Positions 18,744-27,016 of a stretch of 64,000 bases of DNA are shown here, piece after piece. A model generated the notes under the pieces. That model was given only the letters and a program-made list of their open reading frames with translations, ran no database searches and had not been told where the DNA came from. Source of the DNA: JANMDS01 sp031430575 (GTDB lineage Bacteria; Pseudomonadota; Gammaproteobacteria; Burkholderiales; Casimicrobiaceae); contig JANPBT010000023.1 in the NCBI GenBank assembly GCA_031430575.1, forward strand, positions 1 to 64,000, given 5' to 3'. Every line of letters begins with the position of its first letter. Within the stretch, counting starts at the first letter, position 1. The position numbers were made by a program, and so were the translations under genes.

Positions 18744-19381
18744 GATGCGTGATCTCCTAAGTGGTGCGCGGTGCCTTGGGGTATGAGCTGCGCGGTTGAG
18801 ACGACATAGTCAAATGCCATTAAAAAGACGCGTTGTGCGCGTTCAAACGATTCTGGGGTTTGGATGCTCGATTCGAGATGTAAGCTTCCGACGTAAACGC
18901 AATGCAGCACGTGCATCGCGTCGTCGCTGATGCGATAGCCCACTGCGGCAAATCCGTTTTGAATTCGCCCGATGGCCTGACGGTCAAACTCTTGCAGCCA
19001 CTGCGCGATTTCGCTGTCCTCGCTGCCAGCCGCATGCAAGCCATTCATCAAACGCGACCATGATCGATCACAAGGCTCTGGCATGAGCAAGACTTTGAAT
19101 TCTGCGAGCGTGAAGGGCGCTTGCCCCGTGCGCTGATCCAACGGCTCCATCATGCAAGAGAAACCGAATTGCGCCGTAGCACGCAGCAAATCGTTGCGCG
19201 TTGGAAAATAATAGGTGACGTGACTTTGGCGAACGCCCGCACGATGCGCAACTTGCGTTTGCGTCAGCGCGGCAAAGCCGTCCGTATGCAATATTTCCAT
19301 CGCGGCCGTCAAGATGCGTGTGCGTGCGGGGGTGTCTGGCGCGAGCCCTGCGACGGTGGGAAACTGCTTAATGATCGCCAT
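18740..19381 (-). CDS. TetR-family repressor of the efflux operon
   Basis: A 213-residue regulator. The HTH spans about 20-65 (RILTAAMEILHTDGFAALTQTQVAHRAGVRQSHVTYYFPTRNDLL). It is the first gene of the efflux operon, overlapping the channel gene, and three copies of TTGGT-N6-ACCAA lie immediately upstream of its ATG, so it very probably represses its own operon. The inducer is unknown. Confidence 0.9.
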   Translation of the reverse strand: MAIIKQFPTVAGLAPDTPARTRILTAAMEILHTDGFAALTQTQVAHRAGVRQSHVTYYFPTRNDLLRATAQFGFSCMMEPLDQRTGQAPFTLAEFKVLLMPEPCDRSWSRLMNGLHAAGSEDSEIAQWLQEFDRQAIGRIQNGFAAVGYRISDDAMHVLHCVYVGSLHLESSIQTPESFERAQRVFLMAFDYVVSTAQLIPQGTAHHLGDHAS

Positions 19382-19383
19382 AT

Positions 19384-19465
19384 TTGGTAAATATACCAGA
19401 CGTTTGGTATTAAAACCAAATGGCTATCTCAGCGGAGAGAATGTCGAAATTGGTTGTAATACCAA
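19384..19465 (-). promoter_or_regulatory. Three candidate TetR operators TTGGT-N6-ACCAA
   Basis: Sites at 19384-19399 (one mismatch, ACCAG), 19404-19419 and 19450-19465 share half-sites TTGGT and ACCAA with a 6-bp spacer. The first two are centred 20 bp apart, two helical turns. All lie upstream of the efflux-operon tetR start at 19381, where an autorepressor would bind. Confidence 0.75.
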
Positions 19466-19532
19466 AAAATGACCGATCACACCAAGGCGCTGCTTCGCGC
19501 CAGCGATTCTTGTCGAAAGTGGAGATAGCATC

Positions 19533-19587
19533 AATACCTGCGGCGCAGAATGAGGCATTTTTGGCTTAAATCTGCGCCGCAGGTAGT
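19533..19587. terminator. Inverted pair of the 14-bp repeat between efflux operon and tRNA
   Basis: Exact copies at 19535-19548 and 19572-19585 face each other across a T-rich loop. The pair lies between the tetR operator region and the terminator of the tRNA operon, so it could block residual read-through into the efflux promoter. Confidence 0.6.
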
Positions 19588-19760
19588 GCCCGCGCAGCAG
19601 TGTGCGCCAGAGAAATATGCAACCCAATGCAGGCGCAAAAAAGCTGGTTTTCCGCTTTACTGGCATTACCGCGCGGGCGCACGTTCACCGCTCGAAGCAG
19701 AATGGCGATGCAAAATAACGCCGCCACTTGCATCCAAAAACAAAACAAAACGCAGCAATG
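19588..19760. other. Non-coding spacer
   Basis: Both strands were read and no credible gene, RNA or repeat was seen. Short open frames here lack ribosome binding sites and recognisable motifs. Confidence 0.4.
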
Positions 19761-19789
19761 AAAAAGGCCTAGCGTGAGCTAAGCCTTTG
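19761..19789 (-). terminator. Intrinsic terminator of the ispE-tRNA-Lys transcript
   Basis: On the minus strand AAAGGCTTAGC and GCTAGGCCTTT pair with one G-T wobble around a TCAC loop and run into five T. It is 16 bp beyond the tRNA 3' end. Confidence 0.85.
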
Positions 19790-19804
19790 ATTTACCGCAA
19801 ATTC

Positions 19805-19880
19805 TGGTAGGGCGTGCAGGATTCGAACCTGCGACCAACGGATTAAAAGTCCGCTGCTCTACCAACTGAGCTAACGCCCC
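19805..19880 (-). tRNA. tRNA-Lys (anticodon TTT)
   Basis: A 76-nt cloverleaf: acceptor GGGGCGT pairing with ACGCCCT, D-arm TAGCTCAGTTGGTAGAGC, anticodon arm GCGGACTTTTAATCCG with anticodon TTT, T-arm GCAGGTTCGAATCCTGC, and an encoded CCA end. It lies 34 bp behind ispE on the same strand with no intervening terminator seen, so it is probably co-transcribed with lolB-ispE. Confidence 0.95.
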
Positions 19881-19914
19881 AAACAAGCCCTCAAGTATAA
19901 CCTGAATTTGCGCA

Positions 19915-20724
19915 CTACGCAAAATCGAGCAACGGATGACGGGGCAAAATTCGCGTGTGAACGTGCCATTTGGCTAAATCAGTCACCCGATGTGGCGGAT
20001 ACAGAAGGAAAATAGCTGCGCCTGAGCCTGACATTCGGGCGCGCGGCCCGAGCCGCTGGCGTAGTGCTGCGATCTGCGGGTGCAAGGCTTCGGCGACAGG
20101 CTGCAATACATTTTCACCGTCGCTTAGTGCCAATGCGTGTCGGTCAAGGCACACGCAATCACGCTTGAGCGACGTCTGCGCAAAAATGCTCGGTGTCGGC
20201 ACGTGGACATCGGGCATTGCGAGCAAAATCTGCGCCGCAGGTAGGGAGACGGACGAGAGCTTTTCGCCGATGCCACGCGCAATCGCGGCGCGACCGAATA
20301 TAAAAAAGGGCACATCTGCCCCGAGCGCGAGGCCGATTTCCATCAGCGTTGCGCGATTTAATTTCAGCTGCCAAAGCTGATTGAGCGCCAGCAACACCGT
20401 GGCTGCGTCGGAGCTCCCTCCGCCAAGCCCCGCGCCCATCGGAATACGCTTTTCGATTTCGATTTCCACGCCAAAACGGCATTGGGAATAGGCCTGCAGC
20501 GCGCGCGCTGCACGCACACACAAATCAGACTCCACCGCAACCCCAGGCGTGGGCGCGCGCATCACGATCTGCCCGTCGTCGCGCTTGGTCAGCGTCAACG
20601 TATCCCCGAATGCAACCAAGGCCATCGCAGATTCAAGCAAGTGATAGCCATCGCTACGTCGGCCAACAATATGTAAAAAGAGATTAACCTTTGCGGGCGC
20701 GGGGACGACTAAAACGTGTGCCAT
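19915..20724 (-). CDS. ispE: 4-diphosphocytidyl-2-C-methyl-D-erythritol kinase
   Basis: A GHMP kinase of 269 residues that phosphorylates CDP-methylerythritol in the non-mevalonate isoprenoid pathway. Motif 1 is VPAPAKVNLFLHIVGRRSDGYH with the catalytic lysine/aspartate region; the ATP loop is IPMGAGLGGGSSDAATVLLALN; the C-terminal glycine motif is MSGSGAAIF. The ATG lies 16 bp inside the lolB gene, as is common in this gene pair. An exact copy of the 14-bp repeat (20230-20243) encodes LPAAQI in the middle of the protein, where homologues vary. Confidence 0.95.
   Translation of the reverse strand: MAHVLVVPAPAKVNLFLHIVGRRSDGYHLLESAMALVAFGDTLTLTKRDDGQIVMRAPTPGVAVESDLCVRAARALQAYSQCRFGVEIEIEKRIPMGAGLGGGSSDAATVLLALNQLWQLKLNRATLMEIGLALGADVPFFIFGRAAIARGIGEKLSSVSLPAAQILLAMPDVHVPTPSIFAQTSLKRDCVCLDRHALALSDGENVLQPVAEALHPQIAALRQRLGPRARMSGSGAAIFLLYPPHRVTDLAKWHVHTRILPRHPLLDFA
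20230..20243 (-). repeat. 14-bp repeat in ispE
   Basis: Exact copy coding LPAAQI between the ATP loop and the C-terminal glycine motif. Confidence 0.9.
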
Positions 20725-21272
20725 GCGTCTATGATCAAAATTAGACTGACGTCTTCGCGCTGCCAGCGCATCCGTGTTGGTCGGGCATTGCTATCACGCT
20801 GCATGACTTGCACCCGCCATCCATCTTGGGCAAATTCATCGTTGGTTTGCATCGCGAATTCTGCCGCAGGCGACGGCAGCCCACGAATCCAATACGGCGC
20901 AGCATCGAAGGGCAGCCCGACGCCGATTGCGCGTAATGTCAGATTTCGCCACGTATTGGCCTCAAAAATCTGCCCATCTGCGAGCTGCGCGCGGGTGATG
21001 CCTTCCGCGCGCTCAAAGCGGGCGAAATCTTGCCCGCTGATTGATAGCGCAACGGTTTCAAGCGCGGACCGATAATCCCATTCAACCGCGCCGATAAATC
21101 GCTCTGCTTTCCACGCAATTGAAATGCGACCGGAGAGCGCAAATGGCGCTGGGAGTGCGGGCGGCGCGGCCAAAGGCGATAAACCCTGCGGCGCGGTGAT
21201 TGCGCATCCCGCGATGGCGGCAATGCAAAGGGTGAGCCCAGCGGCGGTAAGACGACGCCTACCAAGACTCAT
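20709..21272 (-). CDS. lolB: Outer-membrane lipoprotein insertion protein LolB
   Basis: A 187-residue lipoprotein with a signal peptide and lipobox IAGC (Cys about 22). The LolB core is FALSGRISIAWKAERFIGAVEWDYRSALETVALSISG and a tail of WRVQVMQRDSNARPTRMRWQREDVSLILIIDAW. LolB receives lipoproteins from LolA and inserts them into the outer membrane. It is coupled to its neighbours: its ATG overlaps the TPR gene stop, and ispE starts inside it. Confidence 0.9.
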   Translation of the reverse strand: MSLGRRRLTAAGLTLCIAAIAGCAITAPQGLSPLAAPPALPAPFALSGRISIAWKAERFIGAVEWDYRSALETVALSISGQDFARFERAEGITRAQLADGQIFEANTWRNLTLRAIGVGLPFDAAPYWIRGLPSPAAEFAMQTNDEFAQDGWRVQVMQRDSNARPTRMRWQREDVSLILIIDAWHTF

Positions 21273-23092
21273 TGCGCAAAAAAGCGTTTCAGCGCCTCTT
21301 GCGCGAGATTGGCATTGCTCCCATCGCTGGGAAATTTTTGCAACACTTCACGGGCATCGTCGCGCCGATTTTGCGCAATCAAGACTTCTGCCAAATGCGC
21401 CGCGACTTCGCCATCGGCAAACTTCGCGTAGGCTTTGCGCAACCATTGCTCGCTCTCAACGAGCTTACCCTCACGGAAATAAACCCACGCGACCGAATCC
21501 ATAATCGCGGCATCCTCTGGCGCGAGCGCAATGGCCCGATCGATGAAACCCCGCGCTTCGGCAATCTTAATATTGCGCTCGGCAAACGAAAACGCGAGCG
21601 CATTGAGCGCTTGCGCATTATCTGGCTTAATCGCGATCACGCTGCGGAATCGTCGCTCCATTTCATCAAAGCGCTTCATCCGGTCGGCAATCATTGCGCT
21701 ATCGTAAAGCAAATCAGTCTGCGTTGGCGTACGCGCGAGCGCATCATCAAGCACCTTCAGCGCGGCGTCTAAACGCCCTGCCTCGCGCAACCAACCGGCA
21801 TGGGATTGAATAATCGCGATCCCGACATCGGCATTTTCGTCATCGCCGAGTTGGTTATCTAAATATGCGCGTGCCTCATCAATTTTGCCTAGCTTTGCGA
21901 GCGCATTTGCGCTGCGCCACTGCGCTTCTTTCCACGTCGCGGCGTCACGCTCAACACCGTCCCACTGCGTGATCGCATCGGCGTAGCGTTTCACCGCTTC
22001 TAGCGCCTGCCCTTTATAAAAACGCACAACACTTTGGTTGGCAAACGCATTGCCATCCAGCGATTCCAGCTCGGTAAGCGCCTGCTCAGGTGTTTTTAAG
22101 CGCAGCGCAAGGAGCGCCGCGGCAAATGTAGCCTCCGCTTTTGCCCGCTCATCGCTTTCGTCCGCGACGATCAAAAATTGTGTGCGCGCCGCGTCGTATT
22201 CCTTGGCATCGGCGAGCTTCTGCGCCAAAAATGCACGCACTTCTTTGCCTTTTGGATTGCGCCGCAGGTAGTCTTCTGCAAATGCGCGGGCAGCTTTAGG
22301 ATCGTCCCGCCCTATCACCTCTGCTTGCATCGCGGCAGCGGGCGCGAAATTTGGATCAAGCGCGAGCGCGCGCGCGGTTGCTCCAAAAACCGCCGACAAG
22401 TCTTGCTTTTGGGTTGGCACGCGCGTACCGGGAATGCTGGGCGGAATCGAGGCCGCAAATTCAGTCATCGCCAACCCAAAATACGCGGCAGCGGTTTTCT
22501 CTTTCGCACTCAATGCCCGCATCACCGAGACGGCTTGCGTGCTCGGCTGCGAGCGAATCAATGAGCGTGCGAGATCAACAATCGCTTTGCTGCGCGCTTC
22601 CGGCTCGCGGGGCAAAGTGCTCATCAAGCCTTCGAGTGCACGGGTGAGATCGCCATCGGCTAATGCTAACGCGGAGGAGACTTCGCGCGCGCGCGTGCTC
22701 GTCTCATCAAGCTCGGCCCAGCGCTTGGCCATTTCGCGGGCCAACGGCAAATTATCTGACGACGCCGCAAGCTCAGAAGCGCGCTGCGCCGCTGCGGGAT
22801 CATCGCTTGCGCGCGCGATCACGGCATAGCGCTGGGCAGCCTCAACACGCAAGCCCTGGGCTGCCAAAATCTCGGCTTCCAGCGCGACTTTAAAGAGATC
22901 AGCCAGCACCGCGCGGCGCAGAAATAGCGGCGAATTTTCACGCAGCGCGCGCGGACCAAGCTGGCTTAGTCGCGACAACTCCACAGATTGCGTCGTCGTC
23001 GCTGCGGGCGGAAGCACGCTCGTTTGCGCATAAGGAAGCGAAGGCAGCGCGAAAGACAAGGCCAGCGCTGCAAATAATACGTTTGGTTTCAT
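21269..23092 (-). CDS. Secreted tetratricopeptide-repeat protein
   Basis: A 607-residue protein with a signal peptide (MKPNVLFAALALSFALPSLPYAQ) and TPR units along nearly all its length, such as VEAAQRYAVIARASDDPAAAQRASELA and NAQALNALAFSFAERNIKIAEARGFIDRAIALAPEDAAIMDSVAWVYF. A protein of this type regularly precedes lolB in betaproteobacteria; its partner is not established here. It starts a transcript diverging from mutM across 70 bp and overlaps lolB by four bases. Confidence 0.8.
   Translation of the reverse strand: MKPNVLFAALALSFALPSLPYAQTSVLPPAATTTQSVELSRLSQLGPRALRENSPLFLRRAVLADLFKVALEAEILAAQGLRVEAAQRYAVIARASDDPAAAQRASELAASSDNLPLAREMAKRWAELDETSTRAREVSSALALADGDLTRALEGLMSTLPREPEARSKAIVDLARSLIRSQPSTQAVSVMRALSAKEKTAAAYFGLAMTEFAASIPPSIPGTRVPTQKQDLSAVFGATARALALDPNFAPAAAMQAEVIGRDDPKAARAFAEDYLRRNPKGKEVRAFLAQKLADAKEYDAARTQFLIVADESDERAKAEATFAAALLALRLKTPEQALTELESLDGNAFANQSVVRFYKGQALEAVKRYADAITQWDGVERDAATWKEAQWRSANALAKLGKIDEARAYLDNQLGDDENADVGIAIIQSHAGWLREAGRLDAALKVLDDALARTPTQTDLLYDSAMIADRMKRFDEMERRFRSVIAIKPDNAQALNALAFSFAERNIKIAEARGFIDRAIALAPEDAAIMDSVAWVYFREGKLVESEQWLRKAYAKFADGEVAAHLAEVLIAQNRRDDAREVLQKFPSDGSNANLAQEALKRFFAQ
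22257..22270 (-). repeat. One-mismatch 14-bp repeat in TPR gene
   Basis: TTGCGCCGCAGGTA; the only use of the fifth frame, coding YLRRN in a TPR helix. May be a chance match rather than a true copy. Confidence 0.45.
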
Positions 23093-23162
23093 AGCCGCAA
23101 GGATACACTTTTACTTATGACAGCATGCACGCAAATTGGTTGCCTCAATATCGCAAACGGCA

Positions 23163-23975
23163 ATGCCTGAGCTGCCGGAAGTCGAAACCGTGCGCCGCGG
23201 GCTCGCACAATCGCTCGTTGGCAAAACGCTCGCACGTGTTGAAATTCACGAGCCACGCCTGCGTTGGCCTGTACCTGCGGCGCAGAAAAGCGACTTAGAA
23301 GGCGCCACACTGCACGAAATTACCCGTCGTAGCAAGTATTTGCTCTTTCAATTCGATCGGGGCGTCTTACTTGCGCATTTGGGCATGACCGGCAGCTTTG
23401 GCGTCCACGCCGCCGCTGCACCCCCGCGCCGCGCCCACGATCATATCGAGTGGATTTTTTCAGATGCCACGCTAGTTCGCTACAACGACCCGCGCCGATT
23501 TGGCTCGATGCATTGGCTCGGGCATGATTCCCATCCACTCTTGGCTAAGCTTGGGCCCGAGCCACTGACCCCTGATTTCGATGGCGGGCATCTTTATGCC
23601 GCGCTGCGCACCCGCACCGCGCCGATTAAATCAGCCATTATGGACAACGCGGTGGTCGTCGGTGTCGGTAATATTTATGCCAACGAAACGCTTTTTCGCG
23701 CCGGCATTCACCCGAATCGCGCGGCCAAGCGCGTTGGTCTCACGCGCTGCAATGTGCTCGCCGCCGAGATAAAGGCAACCCTCACCGAAGCCATTGCGGC
23801 CGGCGGCTCAACGCTTCGCGATTTCGTCAACAGTGCGGGCGAACCGGGCTACTTCCAGCAGTCTTATTTTGTCTATGCGCGCGAAGGCGAGCCCTGCAAA
23901 ATCTGCGCCGCAGGTATTCGACTCATGCGCCATAACGGGCGCGCCACTTTTTACTGCGCGAAATGTCAAAAATAG
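23163..23975 (+). CDS. mutM: Formamidopyrimidine-DNA glycosylase
   Basis: Removes oxidised purines (8-oxoG, FapyG) and nicks the abasic site. The ATG at 23163 gives MPELPEVETVRRGL with catalytic Pro2, Glu3 and a lysine in the usual beta-hairpin; 270 residues is the normal size. The C-terminal zinc finger is PCKIC...YCAKCQK. Two exact copies of the 14-bp repeat lie in the gene: 23272-23285 codes PVPAAQK, and 23903-23916 codes CAAGI, which supplies the second zinc-ligand cysteine of the finger. The gene overlaps nadD by 13 bp. Confidence 0.95.
   Translation: MPELPEVETVRRGLAQSLVGKTLARVEIHEPRLRWPVPAAQKSDLEGATLHEITRRSKYLLFQFDRGVLLAHLGMTGSFGVHAAAAPPRRAHDHIEWIFSDATLVRYNDPRRFGSMHWLGHDSHPLLAKLGPEPLTPDFDGGHLYAALRTRTAPIKSAIMDNAVVVGVGNIYANETLFRAGIHPNRAAKRVGLTRCNVLAAEIKATLTEAIAAGGSTLRDFVNSAGEPGYFQQSYFVYAREGEPCKICAAGIRLMRHNGRATFYCAKCQK
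23272..23285 (+). repeat. 14-bp repeat in mutM (N-terminal domain)
   Basis: Exact copy coding VPAAQK in a surface loop following RLRWP of the N-terminal domain. Confidence 0.9.
23903..23916 (-). repeat. 14-bp repeat in mutM zinc finger
   Basis: Exact copy coding CAAGI, whose Cys is the second zinc ligand in PCKIC. Confidence 0.9.
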
Positions 23976-24649
23976 AAAACCCTTGCTACGCAATTTTGGG
24001 CGGTACGTTCGATCCCATTCACAACGGTCATCTGCGCGTCGCCGAAGAAGTCGCCGATGCCTTGCGGCTTGATTACGTTACGCTCATCCCTTCGGGCACG
24101 CCACCCCATCGCGCACCGCCCATGTTCTCCGCGCAGCAGCGCTTGGCAATGTGCAGGCTCGCCGCGCAAGATAATCCACGCTTGCGGGTGGATGAGCGCG
24201 AAGTCATGAAAAACACGTCGAGCTACACCGTTGAAACGCTTGAAACCATTCGCCAAACACAGCCCAAATTGCTCAAATCTGCGCCGCAGGTATTGCCCTC
24301 GCCTGTACCCGTTTTGATCCTAGGCGCTGACGCATTTTTAGGTTTACCGAAATGGCACCGCTGGTTAGATATTTTTGAGCTTGCCCACATTGCACTGGTC
24401 AGCCGGCCTGGCTTTGACGTGCAATCGCAGCTGCCAGAAGCGCTAAACGAAATCTTCGCTGCGCGTTACGTTTCAAACGATATCTGCGGCGCAATTCGCA
24501 ACGCGCATACCGGAATTATCGTGCCCGTAACGGTGACCGCGTTAGATATCTCAGCGACCAAGATTCGCGCGCTCTGCGCAGCCGATAAAAGCGTGCGCTG
24601 CTTGGTGCCAGACGCAGTACGCGCATACTTATCAACGATTGTCATTTAA
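23963..24649 (+). CDS. nadD: Nicotinate-nucleotide adenylyltransferase
   Basis: Adenylates NaMN to NaAD in NAD biosynthesis. The 228 residues carry the nucleotidyl-transferase motif GGTFDPIHNGHL, then LIPSGTPPHR, VLILGADAFLGLPKWHRW and the C-terminal ISATKIR (ISxTxxR). An exact 14-bp repeat copy (24279-24292) codes SAPQV in a loop between VETLETIRQTQP and the VLILGADAF core, slightly lengthening that loop. It starts inside mutM and is followed by a terminator hairpin at 24653-24691. Confidence 0.93.
   Translation: MSKIENPCYAILGGTFDPIHNGHLRVAEEVADALRLDYVTLIPSGTPPHRAPPMFSAQQRLAMCRLAAQDNPRLRVDEREVMKNTSSYTVETLETIRQTQPKLLKSAPQVLPSPVPVLILGADAFLGLPKWHRWLDIFELAHIALVSRPGFDVQSQLPEALNEIFAARYVSNDICGAIRNAHTGIIVPVTVTALDISATKIRALCAADKSVRCLVPDAVRAYLSTIVI
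24279..24292 (-). repeat. 14-bp repeat in nadD
   Basis: Exact copy coding SAPQV in a variable loop before the VLILGAD strand. Confidence 0.9.
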
Positions 24650-24652
24650 TCC

Positions 24653-24691
24653 AGCTCGCCTAAGCTGCTTAATTTCTAGCGGGCTTTTTTT
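24653..24691 (+). terminator. Intrinsic terminator after nadD
   Basis: AGCTCGC (24653-24659) pairs with GCGGGCT (24679-24685, one G-T wobble) and is followed by seven T. It also separates nadD from the converging MetE-like gene ending at 24709. Confidence 0.65.
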
Positions 24692-24708
24692 CGAGTACCG
24701 TAACAAAA

Positions 24709-25851
24709 TTATTGGTGACTAGCAAGCCTCGCGCCTTCCGCCATTGCCACAAATTTCGCATACACAATATCAGCGTCTACCACCCCGAATCCAGCGAACG
24801 TGCCAAACCCGCAATCGGTGCCTGCAATTACGCGCGCTTGTCCCACCACGCCTACAAAGCGCCTGAGACGCTGAGCAACCAAGCGCGGGTGCTCAATAAA
24901 ATTGGTGGTGGAATCGATCACGCCGGGGATCAAGATTTTGTCGTCAGGAATGATGTGTTTATGGTCGCGTACATCTTCCCATTCGTGGGCATGGCGCGGA
25001 TTGCTGGTTTCAAATAAGAGCGCTTGGGGCTTGGCTTGCATCACGATGGGCAAGATTTTTACTAAATCAATATCGTGATGATGCGGGCCTTCGTAATTGC
25101 CCCAGCACACATGCATGCGCACGCGATCGGCGGGAATACCGTTTAGCGCAGCGTTGAGCGCCTCGACGTGTTGCGCAATGCGCCGCAGGTAGGCCTCATC
25201 ACCGAGCTCGCGGTACATCATGTGTTTGCCGAGCCCTAAATCGGGCGAATCCAACTGCAATATGAGCCCTGCATCCACAATCGCTTTGTATTCGTACGCC
25301 ATCGCCTGCGAGAGCGCTTCGAGATAAGCATCATCGTTTGCGTAATGTTTGTTCGGCTGGAACAATGAAATGACGCCAGGCGACGCGGCATTCATGAAGC
25401 CTTCTTTTGCGCCATGTTTAGCAATCGCGGCCTTCAAATGCGCGATATCATCTTCGAGCGGCTGCAAGGTTTTAACCGCGATCGGGCCTACGCAACATGG
25501 ACGGCGATACGTGGGCGTTCCGCCGCCTTTTGAGAGCTTTTCAAGGAAGCCAGGGAATTCCAATAAATCTCCGGGCGCACGGCGTGGGCTATCGCCATCA
25601 AATCCGGTGAAGCGATCTTTGATATACGTGGCGTAGCTAATTTTGCTCATCTCACCATCGCAGACGATATCGATGCCAGATTGCACTTGCCGTGCCACGC
25701 AAACATCTACCGCTTCGGACATGCTCTGCTTAAACGCTACGGTATCAACGGCTTCGCCACGCTCTTGGGCAAAAATAAAATCGACGACCTCCTGCGTGCG
25801 CGGCAGTGAGCCCACATGTGTGGTGAGAATGCGCTCTTTGGAATTGAGCAT
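24709..25851 (-). CDS. MetE/UROD-superfamily methyltransferase-like protein
   Basis: A 380-residue TIM-barrel protein related to the C-terminal domain of cobalamin-independent methionine synthase: LTTHVGSLPRTQEV, the QSGIDIVCDGEMSK segment, and the zinc-ligand pattern HVCWGNYEGPHH plus GTDCGFGTFAG. It lacks the duplicated N-terminal half of true MetE, so it is unlikely to make methionine from methyl-folate. Such stand-alone proteins move alkyl groups between thiols or cleave thioethers in catabolic clusters. It is the last gene of the LacI-regulated operon, 24 bp after the bicupin. Confidence 0.75.
   Translation of the reverse strand: MLNSKERILTTHVGSLPRTQEVVDFIFAQERGEAVDTVAFKQSMSEAVDVCVARQVQSGIDIVCDGEMSKISYATYIKDRFTGFDGDSPRRAPGDLLEFPGFLEKLSKGGGTPTYRRPCCVGPIAVKTLQPLEDDIAHLKAAIAKHGAKEGFMNAASPGVISLFQPNKHYANDDAYLEALSQAMAYEYKAIVDAGLILQLDSPDLGLGKHMMYRELGDEAYLRRIAQHVEALNAALNGIPADRVRMHVCWGNYEGPHHHDIDLVKILPIVMQAKPQALLFETSNPRHAHEWEDVRDHKHIIPDDKILIPGVIDSTTNFIEHPRLVAQRLRRFVGVVGQARVIAGTDCGFGTFAGFGVVDADIVYAKFVAMAEGARLASHQ
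25178..25191 (-). repeat. One-mismatch 14-bp repeat in MetE-like gene
   Basis: ATGCGCCGCAGGTA, coding YLRRI on the gene strand. A natural helix sequence could explain it. Confidence 0.45.
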
Positions 25852-25875
25852 CGAAAAGCTCCTACAGTCTAATTT

Positions 25876-27012
25876 TTATGAAAGCATTGAAGGCGGCAAT
25901 ATCGATGCCCGCGCCATGAGCCCGCTTGCGTCGAGCGTGCAGTCGTTTTGAAATGCCGCAGCAATCGTTGGCGCATCAAAAATTGCCTGCTTGCGGGAAT
26001 CACCGGCGATGACAATGACCGCTTCGCATGGCACATTGCCGCGATTGGCGAATGCACGCACAGTATGTGCAGGAATTGAAAAAATATCCCATTCGTTGAG
26101 CGTGGTTATGAGTACCTGCGGCGCAGAATTGACCTCTATATCGAGCTGCCCCGCCTGACAAATCACCACCATTTTTTCTGATAACGTAAACGATGCACTG
26201 CCACCACCCACGGGCACGTGCATCCACTCAACAGAAAAGCCAAGCGCCTCGCTTATTGTCGGTACGTGCCCGCGATATTGAGAGATTCCGTAGCCAATGG
26301 CTGGAGCTATCTCCCAATCATTACCTGCGGCGCAATCAAGTGTTGCAGGCTTGAAATCACGCGCAGATCGGGTGACCACGCGCGCGCGCATTTCGGCAAC
26401 CGTCCAGCGCTTAAGCGTAGCCAGCTCGCTTTCGGGCAGCAAAGGCATCAAGTCTTCCGCAGCAGGAGATTGCCCAGTCGCCCCCATGTCAATGACGGTA
26501 TTTTCTTTGCTTAACCAAAGCCCCGTATCCTGCGCACGCTTCAATACTTCCGGGCTCCAGATGATGCCACCAGTATCGTCACCGCCGAGCACGGTCATGA
26601 GAAATCCATATTCATTTGAGAGCGCGCTGAAGCCACGAAAAATCCAAGTCGGCATACACGCGATATCGCCAGGCTCGATTACAAACTCGCCATCATCGCC
26701 CTTTGCGCCCCAACGTAAAAGATAGCGCCCGCTCGTATTGATGAAGACTTCAGTTGTGAAGTGTAAATGCAAATTATTGGTGATGCCCGGATGCATACCT
26801 GCTGCGCCGATGTTGAAACCATGCGGCTCACGCAGATTAATGACTTGCGCCGGGTTTTGCGTTACGCCCGGCCCGATTATCGAAAAATTCTCTTTCGGCA
26901 TCGAGCCGGGAATACGGCAGTCAATGAAGGCATCGGTGCAGGGCACGTAATCGGTGCGCTTCAAGTGGCGGCGCGCACATTCCTCGGGGCTTAGCGTTAT
27001 CGTTGCTGTCAT
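25876..27012 (-). CDS. Double-cupin (bicupin) protein
   Basis: A 378-residue protein with two beta-barrel cupin domains. The first has GITNNLHLHFTTEVFINTSGRYLLRWG with candidate metal ligands H, H and E and a later ACMPTWIFRG; the second (about 235-330) has VPVGGGSASFTLSEKMVVICQAGQLDIEV and DIFSIPAHTVRAFANRG but lacks the histidine pair, so it is probably structural. Dioxygenase or isomerase activity is typical of metal-holding cupins. It carries an exact 14-bp repeat copy (SAPQV, 26113-26126) and a one-mismatch copy at 26322-26335. Four bases separate it from the permease gene. Confidence 0.7.
   Translation of the reverse strand: MTATITLSPEECARRHLKRTDYVPCTDAFIDCRIPGSMPKENFSIIGPGVTQNPAQVINLREPHGFNIGAAGMHPGITNNLHLHFTTEVFINTSGRYLLRWGAKGDDGEFVIEPGDIACMPTWIFRGFSALSNEYGFLMTVLGGDDTGGIIWSPEVLKRAQDTGLWLSKENTVIDMGATGQSPAAEDLMPLLPESELATLKRWTVAEMRARVVTRSARDFKPATLDCAAGNDWEIAPAIGYGISQYRGHVPTISEALGFSVEWMHVPVGGGSASFTLSEKMVVICQAGQLDIEVNSAPQVLITTLNEWDIFSIPAHTVRAFANRGNVPCEAVIVIAGDSRKQAIFDAPTIAAAFQNDCTLDASGLMARASILPPSMLS
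26113..26126 (+). repeat. 14-bp repeat in bicupin gene
   Basis: Exact copy coding SAPQV in a loop of the second cupin barrel. Confidence 0.9.
26322..26335 (+). repeat. One-mismatch 14-bp repeat in bicupin gene
   Basis: TACCTGCGGCGCAA; coded as CAAGN on the gene strand between the two barrels. Confidence 0.6.
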
Positions 27013-27016
27013 CGCG

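Noticed and set aside
24481..24496. ATCTGCGGCGCAATT in nadD
   Set aside because: More than one mismatch against the consensus; not counted.
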